Source: Microcaldota archaeon (lineage in GTDB: Archaea; Micrarchaeota; Micrarchaeia; Micrarchaeales; Micrarchaeaceae). Taken from it: a stretch of 6,626 nt of DNA. The notes beneath the pieces were generated by a model. The model saw only the letters and a program-made list of their open reading frames with translations. It did not search any database and had not been told where the DNA came from. Positions 1 to 5,756 of the stretch are shown here, piece after piece. Within the stretch, counting starts at the first letter, position 1, and the number at the start of each line of letters is the position of its first letter. The translations under genes and the position numbers were made by a program. The DNA lies in assembly GCA_021834865.1 (NCBI GenBank), contig JAKBRD010000040.1, positions 1-6,626 on the forward strand. Direction: 5' to 3'.

Positions 1-2
1 GT

Positions 3-122
3 GTGTATAACACTGGAGGTGGAACTTCATTTAATTTACAATACACTTGGCTTCGCATCCGTGCCTACCCGCCCAACGGCGTAATGCCCAGCGTCACTTT
101 CGGTGCTGTGGCAGCTAGCTGA
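3..122 (+). CDS. C-terminal end of a probable exported beta-sandwich protein (DUF2341/LamG-like), 5' truncated by window edge
   Basis: An open frame enters at the window edge and runs 39 codons to a TGA. Its residues look like a genuine protein end: a Gly/Thr/Ser stretch (NTGGGTSFN), then YTWLRIRAYPPNGVMPSV and a final FGAVAAS. The pattern aromatic-W-[LV]-R-x-R-x-Y, then P-x-V-[ST]-F-G resembles the last two strands of DUF2341/LamG-type beta-sandwich modules found in archaeal and bacterial surface proteins (my recollection of 'DWVRVRKY...PTVSFG' endings). This suggests an exported adhesin or S-layer-associated protein, but the signal peptide and main domains lie outside the window. No transmembrane anchor is visible in the piece present. 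It is followed after about 40 bp by a tRNA 3' fragment. I am fairly sure it is coding and only moderately sure of the family. Confidence 0.6.
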   Translation: MYNTGGGTSFNLQYTWLRIRAYPPNGVMPSVTFGAVAAS

Positions 123-160
123 TTAACCATTATGGATATTCGAAACAATTCACTGGAAGT

Positions 161-207
161 CTTAGTAAAACGCTACAGGTTCGAGAGTTCAAATCCCTCT
201 CCCTGCA
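161..207 (+). tRNA. tRNA 3' fragment (variable arm, T arm, 3' acceptor strand, discriminator base); no 5' half found
   Basis: The T arm is recognisable: stem GAGAG (183-187), loop TTCAAAT (188-194), return strand CCCTC (195-199). Four of five pairs form; the fourth (A186 with C196) is a mismatch. TCCCTGC (200-206) would be the 3' acceptor strand and A207 the discriminator. No CCA is encoded. Upstream, CTTAG (161-165) can pair with CTACAG (173-178) with one bulged C, followed by GTTC, as in the long variable arm of tRNA-Leu or tRNA-Ser; A73 favours Leu. The expected 5' acceptor strand GCAGGGA is absent upstream, where the preceding protein ends at 122. No convincing anticodon arm can be folded. 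Possible readings are a displaced 3' end left by integration of an element, the 3' half of a split tRNA, or a decayed pseudogene. Confidence 0.55.
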
Positions 208-370
208 TATTAAAAGTCATGTAACAAAAGCACTCAACCAGAATTCTATTTTATCCTTAAGGGGCTAAACCAGGGTCCTATATAAGCTGTGGAACCGACA
301 ATCCAATAGCACAGTATGGCTGTGGGAAAAGGCTTTTGTAATTTTATTGTAATCTATTCAAAGTGGTTTC
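208..370 (+). other. Non-coding stretch between tRNA fragment and csaA, with small hairpin
   Basis: No plausible coding frame is seen. It contains a TATA-like box (279-286) and a short hairpin, CACAG (310-314) with CTGTG (320-324) around a five-base loop. The hairpin is followed by GGAAAAGGCTTTTGTAATTTTATTG, which is T-rich. CACAG could instead pair with CTGTG at 287-291, so two mutually exclusive helices are possible if a transcript covers both. The hairpin plus T-rich stretch could serve as a terminator for upstream transcription, or lie in the csaA leader. Confidence 0.35.
279..286 (+). promoter_or_regulatory. TATA box, candidate csaA promoter
   Basis: TATATAAG preceded by GGGTCC is a good archaeal TATA element. 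Initiation about 25 bp downstream would give a leader of about 60 nt before csaA, long for an archaeon, containing the hairpin at 310-324. A weaker A/T-rich element (TAATTTTAT, 339-347) sits at the right distance for a leaderless csaA mRNA, so which is used is unclear. Confidence 0.4.
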
Positions 371-697
371 ATGATAACATACCAGGATTTCGAAAAGGTA
401 GAAATGCGCGTAGGTGTAATAACAAAAGCTGAGGATTTTCCCGAAGCGCGAAAACCTGCGTACAGGCTTACTTTAGATTTCGGAAACGATATAGGCATCA
501 AGCATTCATCTGCGCAGGTAACAAACTATGCAAAGGAAGAGCTTGTGGGAAGAAAAGTCGTTGCTGTGGTCAATTTTCCCCCAAAGCAGGTTGCCAATTT
601 CAAATCCGAAGTTCTTGTTCTTGGAGCCGTTACGGAAAAAGGTGTTGTTTTGCTCGGCGTTCACCCAGATACCGCGATAGGGAGCAGAATAGCCTAA
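371..697 (+). CDS. csaA: CsaA-type tRNA-binding-domain protein (export-related chaperone)
   Basis: This 108-residue protein has the family's full length and is a single OB-fold tRNA-binding domain of the type also found in MetRS C-termini and Trbp111. Diagnostic stretches are DFEKVEMRVG (6-15), FPEARKPAY (23-31), SSAQVTNY (46-53), NFPPKQVANFKSEVLVLG (68-85) and the closing G-x-x-I-A. In bacteria, CsaA is a homodimer implicated as a SecB-like export chaperone and able to bind tRNA; archaeal homologues exist but their role is less studied. It is probably cytosolic. The ATG is favoured because family members begin with nearly the same residues. GTGGTT lies 2 nt before it, which is not a strong Shine-Dalgarno. 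The permease follows after 34 bp on the same strand; co-transcription is possible, but the permease has its own A/T-rich element upstream. Confidence 0.93.
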   Translation: MITYQDFEKVEMRVGVITKAEDFPEARKPAYRLTLDFGNDIGIKHSSAQVTNYAKEELVGRKVVAVVNFPPKQVANFKSEVLVLGAVTEKGVVLLGVHPDTAIGSRIA

Positions 698-701
698 CGG
701 C

Positions 702-712
702 TAATAAGCTTA
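702..712 (+). promoter_or_regulatory. Weak TATA-like element upstream of the permease
   Basis: TAATAAGCTTA is centred about 25-27 bp before the permease ATG, the spacing expected for a leaderless archaeal transcript. No Shine-Dalgarno is present between it and the ATG, consistent with leaderless initiation. The match to a TATA box is imperfect. Confidence 0.3.
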
Positions 713-731
713 AGCGAGCAAGTGTGTATCG

Positions 732-2111
732 ATGAATACGCTATCGAGATCCGTAACGCTTACGCAGGCGCTCATGATAAATCTCGGCGCCATAATAGGC
801 GCAGGAATATTCGTGATAATAGGCGTTGCCATAGGCCACGCTGGCCCGTCGATAATAATATCGATAATATTGTCTGCAATCATAGCCATACTGACTGGAT
901 TGAGCTTTGCAGAAATAGCAAGGCACGTAGCCAAAGAAGGCGGCGTCTACGAATACGCCAAGGAATCGTTCAGGCCGTTCGCAGGATTCATAGGCGGATG
1001 GCTTTGGACATTTGGCAATATAATAGCAATAGCTGCGGTTTCGATAAGCATGGGCGGCTACGTTAACATACTTTTTTCCACTCACATAAATACCGTCTAT
1101 TTTGCAATCGCTGCGATAATAGCATTCGCCGCCATAAATATACTGGGGATAAAAAACTCGGCCAAAACAATATCTGGATTCGTAATAATAAATCTGGCAG
1201 TGCTGTTGATATTCATAGTATCAGGGCTTAGCAGCTTCCATCTCTCCAACTTTTCCAATTTTGCGCCAAACGGCATGACCGGCACTATAGCCGGTGCCGC
1301 GATAATATTCTTCGCATTTACAGGATTCTCCAGGGTAACTACAATAAGCGACGAGGTCAAGGATCCTGAGAAAACAATACCAAAGGCAATAATACTTTCC
1401 ATAATAATATCGACGGTAATATACATCGCGGTCGCAATCGTTGCCGTGGGCCTTGTTCCTTATTCCAATCTTGCCAGTTCAGCGGCTCCGTTGTCAACTG
1501 CCATAAAGAGCATGCACGACAGCATACTTGCAATCATCATCGCTTTCGGCGGAGTGACTGCCACTGCAGGGGTCATACTCACCGGAGTTCTAGGCACTTC
1601 AAGAGTTTTCTTTGCGCTTGGCAGGGATAGGGAACTCCCTGGATTTCTATCCTATATAGACAGATTTTCAACTCCGATCAATGCAATAATTGTATCCGCT
1701 GTTTTGTCGATAGTCTTTCTGCTTCTTGTATCGTTCGGAACTATAGTCGATTCATCCAATGCTGCAGTTCTTAGCGCATACTTCATAATAAACGTATCCG
1801 CAATATACTTCTACTACAACCTAAAGAAAAAGCAGCAGCAGGAAAAAAGGTATATTCCGGTAGTTTCTATAGCTGGCATATTCGGCATACTGCTTATAGT
1901 CGCATATCTGGACATAGCGAGCCTTGAATTTCTTTTCGGAATAGCTGCTGTCGGGACTATATATTATGTCCTGAGGAATGCCCCTATTGGCGAACTGAAG
2001 GATTGGCGCAGGCACATACACGTTCCGCGTCGCAGTGCCGTAAGGGCATTCGGCCCCTCGAGGCAGGAGGTTTCGACTGCAATTCAGCAACCGCAGCAGC
2101 AAAAGCCGTAG
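732..2111 (+). CDS. APC-superfamily amino acid permease, 12 TM helices
   Basis: This 459-residue integral membrane protein has about 12 hydrophobic helices, roughly at 12-34, 39-61, 83-110, 121-139, 147-166, 184-200, 220-243, 264-287, 315-337, 343-362, 374-392 and 398-415. Helix 1 carries the unwound glycine motif GAIIGAGIF (19-27) that contacts substrate backbone groups in APC transporters. FFAFTGFSRVTTISDEVKDP (193-212) followed by EKTIPKAI is the conserved helix 6 and following loop. SRVFFALGRDRELPGF (290-305) is the conserved helix 8-9 loop. It probably imports an amino acid by H+ or Na+ symport or exchange; the substrate cannot be read. The last ~45 residues form a polar tail ending in a Gln-rich stretch (QQPQQQ), presumably cytoplasmic. 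An in-frame stop at 711-713 with no other upstream start fixes the ATG. The gene is very rich in ATA isoleucine codons. Confidence 0.92.
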   Translation: MNTLSRSVTLTQALMINLGAIIGAGIFVIIGVAIGHAGPSIIISIILSAIIAILTGLSFAEIARHVAKEGGVYEYAKESFRPFAGFIGGWLWTFGNIIAIAAVSISMGGYVNILFSTHINTVYFAIAAIIAFAAINILGIKNSAKTISGFVIINLAVLLIFIVSGLSSFHLSNFSNFAPNGMTGTIAGAAIIFFAFTGFSRVTTISDEVKDPEKTIPKAIILSIIISTVIYIAVAIVAVGLVPYSNLASSAAPLSTAIKSMHDSILAIIIAFGGVTATAGVILTGVLGTSRVFFALGRDRELPGFLSYIDRFSTPINAIIVSAVLSIVFLLLVSFGTIVDSSNAAVLSAYFIINVSAIYFYYNLKKKQQQEKRYIPVVSIAGIFGILLIVAYLDIASLEFLFGIAAVGTIYYVLRNAPIGELKDWRRHIHVPRRSAVRAFGPSRQEVSTAIQQPQQQKP

Positions 2112-2143
2112 TGATCTAAAAGTGCCAGAATTAAGAAAAAAAG

Positions 2144-2159
2144 CAAAGCTTTATATATG
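2144..2159 (+). promoter_or_regulatory. Strong archaeal BRE/TATA promoter with no gene downstream
   Basis: CAAAGC (2144-2149) followed by TTTATATATG (2150-2159) is close to the consensus of strong archaeal promoters such as those of stable RNA genes. Transcription would begin near 2178-2184. The only start codon close to there (ATG at 2186) opens a frame of four sense codons, and the next gene is convergent, so the promoter appears to serve a non-coding RNA. Confidence 0.55.
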
Positions 2160-2179
2160 TTCGGGTATAAATTCCCTAC

Positions 2180-2260
2180 GCTAATATGCTTTTTCTATAA
2201 CAACCCTATTCTCATCCACCCGGGGCGTATGGAAACATACGCCTCAACCCCACTTATAAA
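2180..2260 (+). ncRNA. Candidate small RNA with GAAA-tetraloop hairpin
   Basis: Downstream of the strong promoter lies a perfect 8-bp stem, GGCGTATG (2224-2231) with CATACGCC (2236-2243), closed by GAAA (2232-2235). GAAA is a GNRA tetraloop only when read from the + strand, which agrees with the promoter's direction. The motif CAACCC flanks it on both sides (2201-2206 and 2245-2250). I see no C/D boxes (RTGATGA, CTGA) and no clear H/ACA layout, so I cannot assign a class. The ends given are estimates: start from TATA spacing, end in the A/T-rich stretch before the convergent gene. A bidirectional terminator between convergent genes is the main alternative, but no T run follows the stem on either side. 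Confidence 0.4.
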
Positions 2261-2268
2261 ATAATATC

Positions 2269-2871
2269 CTATTGCACATGCTCTGCTTTAGCTTTGTGCA
2301 TCATGCCCTTTTTTGCAAATACTAAATATGCCGTATGCCACACTCCTTTTGTGGAAGGCCTCATTCCTTCAGGCCTGACCAGCATGTCCCTCAATATGCA
2401 TTCGTAGGTCCTTATATCTATGAATCCGCTCTTCTCAAGCTTTGCAGCGAATTTAACAACCTGCTCCATGTGCGGCGTATATCCTACTATAACTCCGTTT
2501 TCCTTAAGTGCTTTCCTAGCCCTAGGTATAGCCTTTTCTGAGCTGGGCATGTCAAGGGTAACTATGTCGACATTCTTCTCCTTGAGATCCTTGGTTATAT
2601 CGCCGTGCCTTATCTCCAGGTTTTGCAGGTTCTCCATTGCCTTGTTTTTTTCGGCTATCTTTATGAAGTCCTCCCTTAGCTCGTAGCTTATCACTTTCTT
2701 GGCTATTCTAGCAAGGCCGACAGCAAGCCAGCCACTTCCGGTGCCTGCATCAACGCATACACTCTCCCTGTTAACTCCAGAATAAGCTATTATTATCCCA
2801 ATGTCCTTTGGCAGTATCACCTGCGGCGCTCTCTTCATCTTATTGTACGGTTCCGGCAGGTCAATTCTCAT
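2269..2871 (-). CDS. TrmI/GCD14-family tRNA (adenine-N1) methyltransferase, short form
   Basis: This 200-residue class I SAM-dependent methyltransferase has motif I VDAGTGSGWLA (40-50), an acidic residue ending strand 2 in SYE (E64), GDI (D91) after strand 3, and motif IV DIVTLDMP (102-109). RAPQVILPKDIGIII (14-28) before motif I and VRPEGMRPSTKGVWHTAYLV (165-184) near the end are characteristic of archaeal TrmI/GCD14 relatives, which make m1A at positions 57/58 of the tRNA T loop. It is shorter than full TrmI (about 250 residues) and lacks most of the N-terminal beta domain. ATG 2871 is chosen because upstream in this frame only a Lys/Arg-rich shadow of the topA tail remains. It overlaps the topA end by 11 bp, implying translational coupling. 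The exact site modified is inferred. Confidence 0.82.
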   Translation of the reverse strand: MRIDLPEPYNKMKRAPQVILPKDIGIIIAYSGVNRESVCVDAGTGSGWLAVGLARIAKKVISYELREDFIKIAEKNKAMENLQNLEIRHGDITKDLKEKNVDIVTLDMPSSEKAIPRARKALKENGVIVGYTPHMEQVVKFAAKLEKSGFIDIRTYECILRDMLVRPEGMRPSTKGVWHTAYLVFAKKGMMHKAKAEHVQ

Positions 2872-5107
2872 TGGTTTCGCCTTGTTTATTTTTATCAGAT
2901 TTCTTTTGTGCCTTCTTTTTCTGTGGTGCCTTTTTCGCTTTTCTTTTAGTCGGCGCTGCCTTTGGCTTGGCTGCCTTCTTTGCTGCTTTCTTCGGTTCCG
3001 GGCTTTCCTCATTCTGAGGCGTTTGAGGTGTTTTTTGTTCTGCTTTCTGGGCTTCTTCGCTGCTCTTGCTTCTGAACGTTACTGGCCTGTTTGGGCACTG
3101 AGGATCAAGATCCATTTCGAAAGGCCTCATTCCCCTCCTTATTACCTTTACTATCGGGGTGTGGCAGTATTCGCATACTCTGCCAGTAGGTACTATCTTG
3201 GCCTTCTGGACGAGCGGATAAGTGTTGGTGCATTTTGGATAATTGGTGCACGCAACGAACTGTTTGCCTATTCTTGAATGCCTTATTATGAGGTCTCCTG
3301 TGCCGCACTTCGGGCATTTGCCGAGAATGCTGGCTTCCATGAAACCCACCTTTAGGTCATTCGATACCTGCTGCATGTTCTTGTCGAAAGTTTCCAGCGC
3401 GTTGAGAAGCATCTTCTTGCCCTGCTCCAATACCTCTGCTTCGCTCTTTTTGCGCTCGGATATCTCTTCCATGTCATCCTCAAGCTCCTTTGTGGTTTTA
3501 TCGTCGAGTATCATGGGGCAGTTCTTCAGCAATGAGTTGTAGACGCTCATCCCAAAGCTCGTAACAGATATGCTCGAGCCCTCAACATACTCCCTTCTAA
3601 AGAGCGTATCGACTATGCTTGCCCTCGTAGCTTTGGTTCCAAGACCCTTGCGCTCAAGCTCGGCTATTATTCCCGCTTTGGTATACCTCTTAGGTGGCTT
3701 TGTCTCAAGACTGTCCATCTTTATGCCTTCAGCTTTGTGCGTGCTGCCCTCTACGAAATCAGCGACAGTCTTTTCCTCTATGGAAGCATATCTGTAGTAA
3801 TCAAGCCATGCCCTTTCCTTTATCGTGGCTCCTGAAGCCGAGTATTTTTCTCCTCCGATGTCGGCTTCTACCTTAACCCTGGCAACGCTTGCAGGCGCGG
3901 CAAAACATGAAAGGAATCTCCTGGCTATGAGGTCGTAGACCTCTTCCTCCTGTTTTGACAAATCTCTGGGCCTAACCCCTGTTGGAAATATGGCAGGATG
4001 GGCCTCGTCGGTTTTCTTGCCTTCAAGAGGCTTGAATCTCTTCTCCGAAGTCAAGTTTTTCGATATCTCGGAATATTCGGGGTTTTCTCCGAGTGCCTTT
4101 ATTATTTCAGGAAGGCCGAGAGCATAAGGCAGCTTCTGCGAAGATGTTCTCGGGTATGAAATATATGAGCGCTCGTAAAGCTTCTGAGCTATTGAGAGCG
4201 TCAGCGACGGATCCAGCCTGAAGACCCTGCTGGCTTCAAGCTGCAGCGACGTCAGGTCGAATGGGGGATAAGGCCAGCGCGGTTCGTCTTTTGAAACTAT
4301 CTTGGTTATTTTTGCTTCGTCCTTTGCCTTCATGCTTTCTTCGTAAGCTTTTTCAGCGACTGCCTTGTCCTTCATGTCGCCTCTTGTGTTTGAAAACTCT
4401 GTGCCTTCTATTGCTGCGTTGACGCGCCAGAACGGTTCGGGCTTAAATTCTGAAATCTCTTTTTCCCTTTTGGCCAGTATTGCAAGGGTAGGTCCCTGCA
4501 CCCTTCCTATGCTTAGCGCTTTTCCGCCTCCTGCGCTGCCAAGCGCCTGCGTGAGCGCCCTGCTGAGGTTTATGCCCCATATCCAATCGAGCATGTGCCT
4601 TGTCTCTCCCGCGTAGAAGTTATCCAGGTCAAGCTCTGACATGTTATTGTAAGAATCTAGCAAATCTTTTGTGGTGGTTGTCGAATACTTCATCCTCTTG
4701 GCGTAGGACCTGAGCTTATCTACTGGCTGCTTTGTTATCTCCTTTATTATATTCGTGCCTATCACTGTGCCCTCTATGTCGTAGTCGCACGCGTTTATGA
4801 AGTATGAGCACTTCTTGGCCACTTCGTATATCGTGTCAAGGTACTGCTTTGTGAAGGCAGAGCTCTTGCTTGCAGAATAGGACGGGGCCCACTCGACGTC
4901 AAGCACAGGATAGCCCCTCTTGTAGCCCACCTGCCTTATGGTAAAAAGGTGCCCTACTGCAGGAGCAACATAAATGGTTTCCTCTCCCTGTTCTATCTTG
5001 TAATAGCTGGTCTTGCCGTTGGCTATGCGCTTCTGTTCGCCGTTGCCTATGGACATGGCTATCCTAAGCGCTACGCTTGGCTTTTCAGCTATTATGAGCG
5101 TGTTCAT
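2861..5107 (-). CDS. topA: Type IA DNA topoisomerase
   Basis: This 748-residue enzyme relaxes negatively supercoiled DNA by passing strands through a 5'-phosphotyrosine-linked nick. The Toprim domain begins at the N-terminus (IIAEKPS, E8) with DYDIEG (108-113), the Mg2+-binding acidic motif. GRVQGPTLAIL (201-211) and PPFDLTSLQLEAS (281-293) are conserved core motifs. SYISYPRTSS (314-323) holds the catalytic Tyr318 and Arg320. KGLGTKATRASIVD (487-500) matches the conserved DNA-binding motif. A C4 zinc ribbon follows (C598, C601, C620, C626), then a second one with C645, C648 and C671 but Asp666 where a fourth Cys would be expected. Residues 681-748 form a disordered Lys/Ala/Pro tail with 20 lysines. 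It lies 19 bp after the small membrane protein gene and overlaps the methyltransferase start. Archaeal topo I versus III naming is uncertain. Confidence 0.95.
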   Translation of the reverse strand: MNTLIIAEKPSVALRIAMSIGNGEQKRIANGKTSYYKIEQGEETIYVAPAVGHLFTIRQVGYKRGYPVLDVEWAPSYSASKSSAFTKQYLDTIYEVAKKCSYFINACDYDIEGTVIGTNIIKEITKQPVDKLRSYAKRMKYSTTTTKDLLDSYNNMSELDLDNFYAGETRHMLDWIWGINLSRALTQALGSAGGGKALSIGRVQGPTLAILAKREKEISEFKPEPFWRVNAAIEGTEFSNTRGDMKDKAVAEKAYEESMKAKDEAKITKIVSKDEPRWPYPPFDLTSLQLEASRVFRLDPSLTLSIAQKLYERSYISYPRTSSQKLPYALGLPEIIKALGENPEYSEISKNLTSEKRFKPLEGKKTDEAHPAIFPTGVRPRDLSKQEEEVYDLIARRFLSCFAAPASVARVKVEADIGGEKYSASGATIKERAWLDYYRYASIEEKTVADFVEGSTHKAEGIKMDSLETKPPKRYTKAGIIAELERKGLGTKATRASIVDTLFRREYVEGSSISVTSFGMSVYNSLLKNCPMILDDKTTKELEDDMEEISERKKSEAEVLEQGKKMLLNALETFDKNMQQVSNDLKVGFMEASILGKCPKCGTGDLIIRHSRIGKQFVACTNYPKCTNTYPLVQKAKIVPTGRVCEYCHTPIVKVIRRGMRPFEMDLDPQCPNRPVTFRSKSSEEAQKAEQKTPQTPQNEESPEPKKAAKKAAKPKAAPTKRKAKKAPQKKKAQKKSDKNKQGETNEN

Positions 5108-5126
5108 AAAAACGGCCTATTGACTG

Positions 5127-5369
5127 CTATCTCTTTTTGGATTTATTGCTTCTTCTGCTTTTTCTCTTGGCAGGCGCGCGCCTCCTTTCCGATGTTTCCG
5201 GCTTTTCCCTGGAGACCATCCACGCGTCGGCAAACCCAAGCGCTATAGATATGATGGCTCCGGCGTAGAAATAACTGCCTGCCCCATAAAGCATAAATAT
5301 GGCAATCGTCACTACTATTATTATAACTGTCAGAAGTGAAACTACAAAGGCAGCTGCATTCTCCATCAT
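5127..5369 (-). CDS. Small two-helix membrane protein with strongly basic C-terminal tail
   Basis: I do not recognise a family for this 80-residue protein. It has two hydrophobic segments, about 6-28 (VVSLLTVIIIVVTIAIFMLY) and 31-51 (Gly/Ala/Ile-rich), separated by a tight turn. They are followed by a 28-residue tail in which half the residues are Lys or Arg, with clusters such as ERRRAPAKRKSRRS. By the positive-inside rule the tail should be cytoplasmic, where it could touch nucleic acid or acidic lipid; this is inference. It is first in a same-strand cluster with topA (19 bp gap) and the tRNA methyltransferase. The start is the first of two adjacent ATGs; the second, at 5366, is equally possible. 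Alternative frames here give implausible compositions, which supports this one. Confidence 0.7.
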   Translation of the reverse strand: MMENAAAFVVSLLTVIIIVVTIAIFMLYGAGSYFYAGAIISIALGFADAWMVSREKPETSERRRAPAKRKSRRSNKSKKR

Positions 5370-5386
5370 AACAACTTGTGGTTCGA

Positions 5387-5752
5387 ATGATTACAATATA
5401 CTTAATCATATTTATAACACTTATTGCTGCCGTAATAGTATCGTTTGCCCAAACGCTGTTCAAATCAGAGCTCGCGAAAGGCAAGATGACAATACCAAAG
5501 ATAATAAAGTCGCTTTTTACCAACAAGAAGATCCTTCTGGGAATAGCAGCCTATTTCGGAAGCCTTGTAATATACCTGTATGCGCTCTCTAAGGCTCCGC
5601 TTTCAGTTGTATATCCAATATTCGCCAGCAGCTTCATATTTGTTGCGCTTTTTTCCGCAAGGTTCCTGAAGGAGCCCCTTAACATCAAAAGGGTCATAGG
5701 CATAGCGCTGGTCTTCGCAGGCATAGCACTTATAGCTGTATCGTACGCGTGA
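5387..5752 (+). CDS. Four-helix DMT/SMR-fold transporter subunit, ArnE/ArnF-like (first of pair)
   Basis: The protein is 121 residues from ATG 5387 (124 if GTG 5378 is used). It has four hydrophobic helices of half-size EamA/SMR type, about residues 3-23, 48-68, 71-91 and 102-120 from the ATG. Recognisable positions are FAQTLFK (helix 1), KAPLSVVYP (helix 3 entry), FLKEPL and a glycine-rich last helix. The layout resembles ArnE/ArnF, small subunits that together flip a lipid-linked sugar, and differs from multidrug EmrE: the helix-1 glutamate that drives H+ coupling is replaced by a hydrophobic residue. I infer export of a lipid or lipid-linked sugar as a heterodimer with the next gene. GTGGTT precedes the ATG by 3 nt, much as before csaA, which favours the ATG. 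Confidence 0.78.
   Translation: MITIYLIIFITLIAAVIVSFAQTLFKSELAKGKMTIPKIIKSLFTNKKILLGIAAYFGSLVIYLYALSKAPLSVVYPIFASSFIFVALFSARFLKEPLNIKRVIGIALVFAGIALIAVSYA
5393..5419 (-). promoter_or_regulatory. Candidate TATA boxes for the small-membrane-protein/topA/methyltransferase cluster
   Basis: Read on the - strand, GTTATAAATATG (about 5419-5408) and AAGTATATTG (about 5403-5394) are both TATA-like. The nearer one is centred 28-29 bp before the ATG at 5369, which fits a leaderless transcript. Both lie inside the first codons of the divergent flippase gene. Confidence 0.35.
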
Positions 5753-5755
5753 TCC
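5749..5755 (+). promoter_or_regulatory. Shine-Dalgarno of the second flippase gene, overlapping the first gene's stop
   Basis: GTGATCC is complementary to the GGATCAC part of the usual 16S rRNA 3' end. Aligned to the full AGGAGGTGATCC complement, the core falls about 7 nt before the ATG at 5757. It includes the TGA stop of the upstream gene (5750-5752), so termination and re-initiation should be coupled. Confidence 0.5.
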
Positions 5756-5756
5756 C

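Noticed and set aside
85..207. tmRNA-like RNA, suggested by the T arm and an Ala-Ala-Ser stop before it
   Set aside because: No tRNA-like 5' domain or pseudoknots can be drawn, and the frame ending at 122 continues to the window edge as a convincing protein terminus.
722..1085. Overlapping frames on both strands within the permease start
   Set aside because: Arg/Asn- or Tyr/Cys-rich shadows of ATA-rich helix coding; the permease frame has clear family motifs.
1618..1636. GCAGGGATAGGGAACTCCC as the missing tRNA 5' half
   Set aside because: It encodes the conserved GRDRELP loop of the permease, is 1.4 kb away, and no D arm follows.
2224..2243. Simple intrinsic terminator for the convergent genes
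   Set aside because: No T run follows the stem on either strand; kept only as an alternative to the small RNA candidate.
2872..3012. 47-residue Lys/Arg-rich N-terminal extension of the methyltransferase
   Set aside because: It lies wholly within the topA tail in another frame and its basic composition is a frame shadow of the lysine-rich tail; homologues start close to the chosen ATG.
2801..3277. + strand 158-residue open frame antisense to topA
   Set aside because: Cys/Phe/Leu-rich composition typical of the complement of lysine-rich coding; no start signal or family features.
5143..5526. 127-residue - strand frame spanning the divergent start region
   Set aside because: It conflicts with both the 80-residue membrane protein and the flippase gene and has no recognisable pattern.
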